A stretch of DNA of 42,262 nucleotides from Deltaproteobacteria bacterium CG_4_9_14_3_um_filter_63_12 (lineage in GTDB: Bacteria > Myxococcota_A > Bradymonadia > UBA4248 > UM-FILTER-63-12): the NCBI GenBank assembly GCA_002789955.1, contig PFUG01000475.1, positions 1-42,262 on the forward strand. Reading direction: 5' to 3'. The notes below the pieces were generated by a model. The model was not told the DNA's origin and did not search any database. It saw only the letters and a list, made by a program, of their open reading frames with translations. Made by a program: the position numbers and the translations under genes. Positions 1 to 7,611 of the stretch are shown piece after piece (the first letter of the stretch is position 1; each line of letters opens with the position of its first letter).

Positions 1-61
1 AGAGCCCTGCTTCCCTGAAAGGCCACGCTCATAAGCACGGACACATGTGAAGCGTTACACT

Positions 62-144
62 AGCGTTTGAATTCTATTGCCTCGCTTGCCCACGACCGAG
101 TTTCACTTCGTTGCGATGCGGTGCGGTGCGAAAATCGGTCGTCC
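62..144 (+). repeat. dispersed palindromic intergenic repeat, copy A
   Basis: Seen in sequence: an 83-nt block with inverted arms ACGACCGAGTTTC (92-104) and GAAAATCGGTCGT (130-142), 12 of 13 positions complementary, with a 25-nt loop. It is preceded by the flank ATTGCCTCGC. The same flank and arms recur near 36.7 kb in inverted orientation, and the left half recurs near 16.44 kb. This copy lies just past the 3' end of the Sel1-repeat gene. It resembles a REP or MITE-like element; no mobility gene is nearby. Confidence 0.6.
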
Positions 145-168
145 ACTGGGCAATTCTGCAATCAGGAA

Positions 169-2391
169 TCAGGCGGTTCGGCGCTGCGCGAGGACGCTGT
201 GCATCCGGGCGAGAAGGTCGGCGACGTCGTCCTCTGACAACGTCTCTTCGAGGTGCACCGTGGCCTGCAGTGCCGCGAACGTCCGGCAGACCGTGAAGTC
301 GCCCAAATCTCGCGTCGGAGGACCCAAGAGCAGCGTCGGGAGCCCCTCAAAAGACTCGATGTCGCCAATCGAGCCTTGATTGAGGGTTGGCGTCGGAGCA
401 TGCTCGTAGTCCGCGCTCAGGCCGGTCCACGAGGTCACCGCCCAGGGATCTCGGCTGAGCTCGTCGAGGGTTTGGGGACCGTCCCCGCGGGCGACAGCGA
501 CGGCATCTTTATGCGGCGGGTCACCAAAGAGCCCGCTCGCACCGAGCTCGGAGCGGAGCATCCGCTCTGCGAGCAGGAGCTCGAGCTGACGAATCGTGTC
601 GACCCCACTGACGAGCACTCTGAACCCCCGTCTCTGCTGGGTGTGGAGCACGAGCAAAGGCAAGCGGTCCGGCACGGCGAGGAGACGATGAAGGTACTTG
701 GCCCCGCTGTGATGGGCGGCAAGCTGGGCGACTAGGGCCTCGAAGGGGGTACGCCGCACACGCCGCCGGACCTCCGCGTCGCGACTCAGCATGGCGATGG
801 CCGCCTGGCACCAGAAGTCCAGCGCGAACCATGCACTGGCGGCGTCTGGCTCTCGCTCGGAGACCGTGGCCAAGAGCGCTTCGTTGTCGAGAGGGTTGGC
901 GTCGGTCGGCGCCAATGGCTGCAGCGCCACGACCTGCGCGTGGAAGCTCACGGCTCGCCGCAAGATGCCCGGGAGGCGCGAGAGCACAGAGCCGACGGAC
1001 AGGTTGGCGGCGCCTCCGTTCTCCACCATCGTCGCGCCGAGCACCGCGGCGATCCCGGCGACACTGAAGTCGGCGACCTCGAGAGCCGGTAAGAGCCGAC
1101 GCGAGGCGTCATCCAGCGCGGCTCGCTCGAGCCCCACGGTCGCCTCCAAGACGATGGCGGCAGCGCGGCGAGCCTTATCGAAGGTCGCCTCAGACGCGGT
1201 AACGACCGCAACAAAGTGAGCGATGGCCGTGCGGTAGTCGTCGACCGCGACCCCCTGTTCGTCCAGCGCGCTGATGGCCAACGCCGAGCCTCTCGCCGCG
1301 GCCCGCTCGAACCACTGGAACGCGGTCTCGAGGCAGCGCTCGACGCCGTCGCCGCGGCTGAACGCCACGCCGATGCAGTAGAGAGCGTCAACGTGTCCTC
1401 GCAGTGCGGCGCCTTGGTAGTATTTGAGCGCCCTGAAGTGATCTTGCTCCAGACCGACTCCGCGGCTGGAGCACAGCCCGAGTTGGTAGAAGGCGTCTGC
1501 GTTGTCGCGCTTTGCCGCGCGTTCGAAGCACTTGATGGCTCGTGGAACGTCCTTTTTCATACCGGCGCCACGTAACGCGCAACTGCCGAGAGCGACCAAC
1601 GCCGCCGGCTGACCGAGCTCGGCGGCGAGGGTGTACCAGTGCACGGCTCGAGTCAGGTCGGGTTCGACGCCAATGCCGTTCTCCAGACAGTTCCCCAGGA
1701 GCAAGTGGGCTTCGAGATCGCCGTCGAGCGCTGCCTCCTCGTAGAGGGACGCGGCGGCGACTGGGTTCAGGGCGACGCCGGTGCCATCCTCGTAGCACAT
1801 GCCCAGCAGGCACTTGGCTCCCCGGTGCCCACGCTCTGCGGCGCGGCGGTACCAGAGCACGGCCTGGCGCGGATCTTCCTCGACGAGGTCCCCGTCGGCG
1901 TAGCAGGCACCAAGGTTGATTTGGGCGATGGCGCTTCCCGCTTCCGCGGCTCGACGGAGCCAGGCCATGCCTGTTTCGGCACTGGAGCGTTCGAGCTGGC
2001 GGTGGAGGTGGGCGATGGCGAGTCGGCACATGGCGGCTGGATGTCGCGCCTCGGCTGCCGACTCCAGCAGGGTTTGCGCGCGAGCGACGTCGCCGAGGTC
2101 GCGGAGCAACTCAGAGAGAGAGAGCAGCGCCGGGAGGAAACCTCGATGGGCCGCCTCCTCGTAGCGCTGGACGGCTTTCTCTCGATCGACCTCGAAGCCC
2201 ACACCGTGCTCGTGACAGAGGCCAATCAGCCAGGAGGAGGCGGGGTCTTCGGCCTTCACGCCGTGCCACCAAATCGAGAGCTTGAAGGCGGCGAGACGAC
2301 TGAGCGTTGGAGCAATCCCAAGCCCGCGATCCGCGTCGTCTAGGAGGGCCTCTACGTCCTGTTCGATGTCTTGGGTGAGCTGCGGTGACAC
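169..2391 (-). CDS. Sel1-repeat (TPR-like) protein with unknown C-terminal domain
   Basis: About 740 residues. The N-terminal half holds roughly nine Sel1-like repeats of 33-36 residues, with the pattern A..LG.CY..G.GV..D...A..WY..AA..G (for example LGMCYEDGTGV and LGNCLENGIGV). Sel1 repeats form alpha-solenoid scaffolds for protein-protein contact. The last 350 or so residues carry no motif I recognise. No signal peptide or membrane segment is visible, so it is probably cytoplasmic. Start: a GTG at 2391 has GGAG 8 nt upstream; a longer GTG start at 2442 has no ribosome binding site. It follows the frameshifted lipoprotein gene on the same strand by 84 nt. The function is unknown. Confidence 0.8.
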   Translation of the reverse strand: MSPQLTQDIEQDVEALLDDADRGLGIAPTLSRLAAFKLSIWWHGVKAEDPASSWLIGLCHEHGVGFEVDREKAVQRYEEAAHRGFLPALLSLSELLRDLGDVARAQTLLESAAEARHPAAMCRLAIAHLHRQLERSSAETGMAWLRRAAEAGSAIAQINLGACYADGDLVEEDPRQAVLWYRRAAERGHRGAKCLLGMCYEDGTGVALNPVAAASLYEEAALDGDLEAHLLLGNCLENGIGVEPDLTRAVHWYTLAAELGQPAALVALGSCALRGAGMKKDVPRAIKCFERAAKRDNADAFYQLGLCSSRGVGLEQDHFRALKYYQGAALRGHVDALYCIGVAFSRGDGVERCLETAFQWFERAAARGSALAISALDEQGVAVDDYRTAIAHFVAVVTASEATFDKARRAAAIVLEATVGLERAALDDASRRLLPALEVADFSVAGIAAVLGATMVENGGAANLSVGSVLSRLPGILRRAVSFHAQVVALQPLAPTDANPLDNEALLATVSEREPDAASAWFALDFWCQAAIAMLSRDAEVRRRVRRTPFEALVAQLAAHHSGAKYLHRLLAVPDRLPLLVLHTQQRRGFRVLVSGVDTIRQLELLLAERMLRSELGASGLFGDPPHKDAVAVARGDGPQTLDELSRDPWAVTSWTGLSADYEHAPTPTLNQGSIGDIESFEGLPTLLLGPPTRDLGDFTVCRTFAALQATVHLEETLSEDDVADLLARMHSVLAQRRTA

Positions 2392-2475
2392 TCTGAAGGC
2401 TCCGGCTTCTGCAATGTGTTTCGATGCGACATGCGAACGCACGTCGGTGGAGTGAATGAAGCGATGCCACTGGAC

Positions 2476-3123
2476 TCAAGGCGCAGCAGAGAGCGTGAGC
2501 ACGCCATCGATGCTGAGGGCCGAAGGGGCAAAGGTGTAGCGGCTGGGTGTCCAAAGCAGCTTGACCTGCCCAACATTGATGGAGCGCTGGTTCAACACCG
2601 CTTGTGAGACTTGGGCGATTGCTCCGAGCAACTCGGCCTGCCGCCAGAGGGCAACCTCGATGAGGTGGACAAACCTATCGGTGTCTACGAGTTCGAGTTT
2701 CGTCAAGTGGAATTCGAACTTGCCCTGGTCGTTCTGGACGACGTCTGCGTCGCCTTTTAGGTCGGCCACGAAGCAGGGGGATGCGAGTCGCCACAGCTTC
2801 AAGTCCAGCGCTGCTCGAGAATGCTCGAGCTGCAGGCGTGTCAGGGTGAAGGCGTAGTCGCCGTCGGTCTGGGCGTGCCCCTGGTCGTCGTAGCGAGAGG
2901 GGATGGTGCCCTCTCCAAGGAGCACTTGCACGACGGCTTGAGGGAGCGCGGCCGCAAACACCCAGCGCAGCTCACCGTCCTTCACCTTGCGTCGCGCGGT
3001 CGAGGCGAGGAGCGAGGTGGGAGCGGTGTCGAGGCTCAACGCCTCGACCTCGAGGCTCAACGCCTCGACCTCGAGGCTCAACGCCTCGACCTCGAGGCTC
3101 AACGCCTCGACCTCGAGGCTCAA
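2476..3123 (-). CDS. C-terminal part of frameshifted lipoprotein
   Basis: 215 codons, the out-of-frame continuation of the gene starting at 3917. It opens inside the minisatellite (four LSLEVEA heptads) and runs through a domain with alternating polar and hydrophobic strands to TLSAAP. The first half stops at a TGA (3122-3120) and this frame can begin at an overlapping TTG (3123-3121), a TTGA arrangement that could permit weak re-initiation. No Shine-Dalgarno sequence stands before it and the start lies inside repeats, so I read it as the second half of one broken 480-residue protein. Restoring one T in the 20-nt repeat unit would fuse the halves. Confidence 0.6.
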   Translation of the reverse strand: MSLEVEALSLEVEALSLEVEALSLEVEALSLDTAPTSLLASTARRKVKDGELRWVFAAALPQAVVQVLLGEGTIPSRYDDQGHAQTDGDYAFTLTRLQLEHSRAALDLKLWRLASPCFVADLKGDADVVQNDQGKFEFHLTKLELVDTDRFVHLIEVALWRQAELLGAIAQVSQAVLNQRSINVGQVKLLWTPSRYTFAPSALSIDGVLTLSAAP

Positions 3124-3155
3124 CGCCCGACCTCGAGGCTCAACGCCTCGACCTC
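3031..3155 (-). repeat. 21-bp coding minisatellite, 6 units, one unit 1 nt short
   Basis: Six head-to-tail units beginning GAGGCTCAACGC: 3031, 3052, 3073, 3094, 3115 and 3135, with a decayed start of a seventh at 3156. Five units are 21 bp and identical. The unit at 3115-3134 is 20 bp because CGCCTCGACC has become CGCCCGACC. Each full unit encodes the heptad EVEALSL, an alternating pattern suited to a beta strand. Near-perfect identity implies recent expansion by slippage or unequal exchange. GAGGC/GCCTC inside each unit can pair, which would favour slippage. Confidence 0.93.
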
Positions 3156-3917
3156 GAGGTTAAACATCAAGCCGAAGGCGAGCTGCTCGAGCTCGGGGTC
3201 GACCTCGATGGCGCCTATAGCGCCCTGCAGAGGCGAGTCGCCGAGTTGAATCGCAGGAAGGGTGAGGAGATCCAGTTCACCGAGGGTGTCCGTGAGGAGT
3301 GTGTTCGCGACGGAGTCGAGGGCTCTAGAGAGGGAAGCCCGGAGGGGCTTGGGGAGCTCGGACAGGGCCGTGTCGAGGACGAGCTCCGCGGCGTCCGGGA
3401 GATCGATGGAGAGCACGCTCTCGCCGGTGTCTTCGACCTTCGCCACCAAGGGAGCGACAGAAGCGAGGGTCGCCGTGCTGCTTAGGCTCTTGGGCAGACC
3501 GAGACCCTGTCGCGCCCACGCCGGAAGGTTGGAGGTGATTTCGAGCTGGTAGACGAGCTCGAATCGGACGCAGGGTTTGCAGCGGCTGGACGGGCTCAAG
3601 GCCAGCCCCTTGATGCGCGCGACGACGGCGAGGTCGATGGGGCCGCCAGGGAGCGGATTCGGGACAGAGAGCGAGGTGGCGAAGGATGGAAGGCTCGAAA
3701 GGGTGGCGGGCTGGCTGAGGGTGTCGTTGAGCGTCGCGAAGGGCACGACGAGCGCCACGTGGGTGGCGTGCTGGCTGGGGGCTGGCGCTGTGGTGGTCAG
3801 GGCCGCCATCTTCGCGAGCTCCCTCTGCAGGCCATCTTCATGCGGGCAGCCGCAGGAAAACATCAGCGCAAGGGTGGCAATGAGCCCAAGCTGCGAGGGG
3901 AGTTTGCTGATGTTCAT
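3120..3917 (-). CDS. N-terminal part of frameshifted lipoprotein (possible TULIP-like fold)
   Basis: 265 residues from an ATG at 3917. The N-terminus (MNISKLPSQLGLIATLALMF then SCGC) looks like a lipoprotein signal. The body alternates amphipathic helices and strands (VALVVPFATLNDTL; SIDLPDAAELVLDTALSEL; IGAIEVDPELEQLAFGLMFNL). This loosely recalls BPI/TULIP-type lipid-binding domains, but I cannot assign a family. Reading enters the minisatellite and stops at 3120 because one repeat unit has lost a base. Longer in-frame starts exist up to 4055, but they would displace the signal peptide. It lies divergent from the ASH/VWA lipoprotein gene. Confidence 0.65.
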   Translation of the reverse strand: MNISKLPSQLGLIATLALMFSCGCPHEDGLQRELAKMAALTTTAPAPSQHATHVALVVPFATLNDTLSQPATLSSLPSFATSLSVPNPLPGGPIDLAVVARIKGLALSPSSRCKPCVRFELVYQLEITSNLPAWARQGLGLPKSLSSTATLASVAPLVAKVEDTGESVLSIDLPDAAELVLDTALSELPKPLRASLSRALDSVANTLLTDTLGELDLLTLPAIQLGDSPLQGAIGAIEVDPELEQLAFGLMFNLEVEALSLEVGR

Positions 3918-4017
3918 AGCCTTCGACCCAAGGGCAGAGGATTGTGAAGACACGCACCGAGGTGAACTGCTCGAAATAAATGGGAAAGCGTCATCGATAG
4001 CGCACGGAAAGTCGAGT

Positions 4018-4046
4018 TTGACAGGGGATCTAGCCCTTCCTATACT
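4018..4046 (+). promoter_or_regulatory. consensus sigma70-type promoter
   Basis: TTGACA (4018-4023), a spacer of exactly 17 nt, then TATACT (4041-4046): 6/6 and 5/6 matches to the E. coli consensus. Transcription would start near 4053 and leave a leader of about 118 nt before the ATG at 4171. It is the best promoter match I found in the window. Confidence 0.75.
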
Positions 4047-4170
4047 CACGCGCAACTCACCTCCGCTCTACACGGCCCTCTCCAGTCCGTGCTAGTGTGG
4101 GCGATTCCTGAAGACCTCGCGTCGCGAAGCCTCCCAAGCACCTCGACCAAATCCGCTCGGAGACAGACCC

Positions 4171-7100
4171 ATGATCGATCCTCGCCCACGCTCGCGGTGT
4201 TCCTCCAATTCGACCCGCGTGGCACTCTTGCTACTGGGTTTGCTGTTCGTCGCCGGGCTCTCGTCGAGCTGTGACGAGACAGGGAATCAATTCTCCGAAG
4301 GGAACAACGCCAACATGGTCGTCTCACCTTTGGCGTTGGTGTTTACTTATGTGGCCAAGGATGAGGCCGTCACCCAGTACGTCACCGTGCGCAATGAGGG
4401 CACGGACACGTTGGTGCTGCCATTCTCCAATTACACTCTAGAGCCGGCCTCGGCGCCGTACGGCTTCGCTTACATGTCCGTCAACGGCACGGACTCCGAG
4501 CGCTTGGCACCAGGGGAGGAAGCCCGAATCGCGGTCACCTATCTTGCGCCAGACGAACTCTCGCACGAGGCCCGCTTGATCCTGCACGCCTCCAATGGTC
4601 AGGAGGCGTCCGTCTTCCTGAACTCGTTGCAGCCCGTGCCGCAGATCCAAGTGGATCCTAACCCAGTGCTGTTCACGAGTGTCGCGCTCAACACGACGAC
4701 GCAAGAGACCGTGATCGTATCCAACGTCGGCTCTGCGGTCCTGCGCATCGACTCGGTGCAGTACATGCCCGAAAACACCGTCGACTTCACGATCGTCAGT
4801 GGCATCCCCGATGCGGCCGTCGAGCTGCAGCCCAGTCAGACCTTCGAGATCGTCGTCGAGTACAGCCCGACGGGAGATATGGAGGTCGCTGACGTTGCCC
4901 ACCTCCTCTTCGACTCGAACAGCGGCGGCGCAGACAACCGACTCGACGTCGAGATTCGGGGCGGCGTCGCGGGACCGAGGATCGAGATCGAGCCGGCGGT
5001 GGTTGACTTTGGTGCGCTCGAGAAGAACGCCGTCGAGACCCGCACGATCATCGTGCACAACATTGGCGAAGGCGTCCTCGAGGTCAGTCAGATCTACCTT
5101 GCTTTCGACTCCTCGACGGACTTCACCTACGTCGACCTGGCCAGCGTCACGCTCAACGAAGGAGAGCAGCAGATGCTGACCATCAGCTACAGCCCCAGCA
5201 ACGGCGGGACGGACTCTGGTTTCCTGATTTTTGAGAGCAACGACCCGATCAATCCAGGCGTCAAGGTCAACCTGGTCGGCGCTTGGGCTGGCCCAGATCT
5301 CGAGGTCCGCCCTGAAGTGCTCGACTTCGGGCAGGTGGCTGTGGGCGCCACAAAGACGCTCACCTTCGACGTCTACAACAACGGCCTTCTCGATTTGACT
5401 GTGAACGAGATGGCCGACCTGAACTTCCCAAGCGACAACTCGTTGACCTACACGGTCGAGGGCAACCTCAACGCACCCTTCACCGTTGGCCCCAACCAAA
5501 AGAAGCGGGTCAGTGTCCTCTTCAAACCGACCATGGAGATTCCGCGTTCGACCGCCCAGATCGAGGTTCGCTCCAACGATCCGGAGGTTCCCACCGAGTC
5601 CATCGACGTGATCTTCACTGGAGTGACAGGCGGGACCTGCCAGTTCGAGCTCGTCCCCAACAGCGTGAACTTCGGTCTGGTGCCTGGCGGCTACAACAAG
5701 CAGATGCCGATCATGGTGCGTAACAACGGCGCAGCGCCCTGCTACGTTCAGTCCGTGACGTTCGCTGCCGACTTCCTGAACATGTTCTATGGCAACCCGT
5801 TCAGCCACGCAGTGCCCCCCTTCCAGCCCTTCATGCTCGACCCGGGCGCCACCGCCCTCGTGGAGATCGACTACAGCCCCTTCTCTGGCGAGACCGATAC
5901 GTTCTCGGCCCAAGCCGTCTTCTCCATCACCGACGGGCTGAGCGGAGTCACAGGGTTGAGCTGCAACAGCGCCACGGGGAGCATGTTTCCAAGCCCCGGC
6001 CAGTGCTCGGTGTCGTTCGGAGCAACGCCGGCCTGTTGGGCTTGTCTCACCGGCAAGACTGGCGATCCTGCCCTGGCCGCTGTACCTGGCGTCGCGGACT
6101 TCGGTCTGGTCACCTTGGGCTGCCACAGTGCCCCAATCCGGTTGCGCGTCTACAACAAAGGGACGGCCCCGACGAACATCACCAGCCTCTCGCTCTCTCC
6201 CTCCTGCAACGGAAACTTCTCGCTCACCGGTGTGCCGGTCATGCCGTTGGCCTTGCCCGCCGGCACCTACCAAGAGGTGGAGCTCCTCTACACCCCGACG
6301 ACCACCGTCGAGGACACTTGCAGCCTGATCATCGTGGGTGAGACCGAGACGCTGACGGTTCCCATCCGCGGCGAGGGCACCACCGACGAGTTCGTGACCG
6401 ACACCTTCGACCAAGTCAGCGGCCGCAAGGTCGACGTCCTCTTCGTCGTGGACAACTCAGGCTCGATGAGCGACGACCAACAGAACCTGGCGACGAACTT
6501 CTCCTCCTTCATCGCTGCGGCCGTCACTTGGGGGGTCGACTTCCAGCTCGGCATCACCACCATGGACGACGCCGACGAGGGCAAGCTGCAGAACAAGAGC
6601 GGCTACCCTCGCATCATCGCCAGCACGAGCATGACCGCAGCAGAGGTCATGACGGCCTTCCAAAACAACGTAAAGGTCGGCGACACGGGCTCTGGCTCCG
6701 AGCGCGGCCTGAAGGCAGCCGAGCTGGCGCTCAGCGACCCGAAGATCACGCAGAATGTCCCCGGGAATTGCCCCGGCAGCCCCAACAGCAACGGCTGCGC
6801 TGCCCCCTATGCCTGCGACACCATCGATCAGAGCTGCGGTGGCTACAACGCCCGTTTCCTGCGAGACGACGCGTCCCTCGAGGTGATCTTCCTTTCGGAC
6901 GAGGTCGACCAGTCCCCCGCAGTCCTCGACTTCTACGTAGACTTCTTCAAGAATATCAAGGGTTACCAGAACGATGCCCTGATGCATGCCCACTCCATTG
7001 TCGGTGATGATTCGTGCAACACCTCGTCGTTCCACCGCTACGTTGAGGTCGCCACGCGGCTCGGCGGGCGAGTGGAGCCCATCTGCGGCAACTTCGCCAA

Positions 7101-7323
7101 CGCCCTCGCCAACATCGGCAACACGGCGTTCGGCCTGAGGGTTCAGTTCTTCCTCAGCCGGGTTCCAGAGCCTCCAACGATCGTCGTCAAAGTGAACGGC
7201 ACCACGCAGGGGTCCTCGGCGTACACGTTCGATGCGGCGTCCAATGCGATCATCTTCAACGCCGGCTCGGTGCCAGCAGAGTTCTCGAGCATCGTCGTGA
7301 CCTACAAGGCGGCCTGCTTCTGA
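4171..7323 (+). CDS. ASH-repeat (choice-of-anchor D) lipoprotein with VWA domain
   Basis: 1050 residues. A lipoprotein signal (LLFVAGLSSSC, Cys34) is followed by about six ASH/HYDIN-like beta-sandwich repeats between residues 45 and 740, each opening like EVRPEVLDFGQVAVGATKTL and containing V.N.G. Then comes a von Willebrand A domain (about 755-990) with an intact start of the metal site, DNSGS (Asp761, Ser763, Ser765), interrupted by a Cys-rich loop (CPGS to CGG). A further strand-rich tail of about 60 residues ends in AACF. It is expected to be anchored on the outer membrane or cell surface and to bind a partner through the VWA site. Start: GGAG lies 8 nt before the ATG. A consensus promoter precedes it and a 14-bp hairpin follows. 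The ligand is unknown. Confidence 0.88.
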   Translation: MIDPRPRSRCSSNSTRVALLLLGLLFVAGLSSSCDETGNQFSEGNNANMVVSPLALVFTYVAKDEAVTQYVTVRNEGTDTLVLPFSNYTLEPASAPYGFAYMSVNGTDSERLAPGEEARIAVTYLAPDELSHEARLILHASNGQEASVFLNSLQPVPQIQVDPNPVLFTSVALNTTTQETVIVSNVGSAVLRIDSVQYMPENTVDFTIVSGIPDAAVELQPSQTFEIVVEYSPTGDMEVADVAHLLFDSNSGGADNRLDVEIRGGVAGPRIEIEPAVVDFGALEKNAVETRTIIVHNIGEGVLEVSQIYLAFDSSTDFTYVDLASVTLNEGEQQMLTISYSPSNGGTDSGFLIFESNDPINPGVKVNLVGAWAGPDLEVRPEVLDFGQVAVGATKTLTFDVYNNGLLDLTVNEMADLNFPSDNSLTYTVEGNLNAPFTVGPNQKKRVSVLFKPTMEIPRSTAQIEVRSNDPEVPTESIDVIFTGVTGGTCQFELVPNSVNFGLVPGGYNKQMPIMVRNNGAAPCYVQSVTFAADFLNMFYGNPFSHAVPPFQPFMLDPGATALVEIDYSPFSGETDTFSAQAVFSITDGLSGVTGLSCNSATGSMFPSPGQCSVSFGATPACWACLTGKTGDPALAAVPGVADFGLVTLGCHSAPIRLRVYNKGTAPTNITSLSLSPSCNGNFSLTGVPVMPLALPAGTYQEVELLYTPTTTVEDTCSLIIVGETETLTVPIRGEGTTDEFVTDTFDQVSGRKVDVLFVVDNSGSMSDDQQNLATNFSSFIAAAVTWGVDFQLGITTMDDADEGKLQNKSGYPRIIASTSMTAAEVMTAFQNNVKVGDTGSGSERGLKAAELALSDPKITQNVPGNCPGSPNSNGCAAPYACDTIDQSCGGYNARFLRDDASLEVIFLSDEVDQSPAVLDFYVDFFKNIKGYQNDALMHAHSIVGDDSCNTSSFHRYVEVATRLGGRVEPICGNFANALANIGNTAFGLRVQFFLSRVPEPPTIVVKVNGTTQGSSAYTFDAASNAIIFNAGSVPAEFSSIVVTYKAACF

Positions 7324-7345
7324 TTCCAGAGGCGCACGAGTCTTT

Positions 7346-7376
7346 GGAGAGGCGCAACCTGTGGTTGCGCCTCTCC
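7346..7376 (+). terminator. hairpin terminator after VWA lipoprotein gene
   Basis: A perfect 14-bp stem, GGAGAGGCGCAACC (7346-7359) with its complement at 7363-7376 and a TGT loop, starts 23 nt past the stop codon. The run after it (ACGTTTCGCTG) is only mildly T-rich. Confidence 0.75.
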
Positions 7377-7449
7377 ACGTTTCGCTGTTCGTACCGAGCT
7401 CTGGACCGCTGTCTGCGCTCAACTGTACGGACTTCACCGTGACTAGACG

Positions 7450-7495
7450 GTCGACTGACGAGAGAAAACCCGCAACGCTATCGACTCTCGTCGAC
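7450..7495. promoter_or_regulatory. inverted repeat in lon upstream region
   Basis: GACGAGAG (7457-7464) pairs perfectly with CTCTCGTC (7485-7492) across a 20-nt spacer, and each arm is flanked by GTCGAC. It lies about 120 nt before the lon start, inside the 288-nt gap after the previous gene. It could be an operator or leader hairpin. I found no CIRCE or sigma32-like motif here. Confidence 0.3.
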
Positions 7496-7611
7496 AGGTG
7501 CCGTACTTTGCGGACCCTCAGCCGGGCCGACGTGCCACGAAGCAGTCAGCGGCCAGCAATAGAGTCGGTCAAAGCCTGACCGCAGAACCGTCCCCCCGAC
7601 CCAAAGAGACC

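Noticed and set aside
3031..3155. Possible CRISPR array
   Set aside because: Units are directly adjacent with no spacers, and they lie in a coding frame.
2821..3249. Plus-strand frame with AQRLDLE repeats through the minisatellite
   Set aside because: Antisense reading of the array; no start signal and no domain.
4438..6414. Long open frame (658 codons) on the minus strand opposite the VWA lipoprotein
   Set aside because: It is the antisense of a gene with clear signal peptide and domains; low-complexity composition and no motif. High-GC codon bias keeps such frames open.
7377..7611. CIRCE or sigma32-type heat-shock control of lon
   Set aside because: No TTAGCACTC/GAGTGCTAA pair and no CTTGAA/CCCCAT boxes were found.
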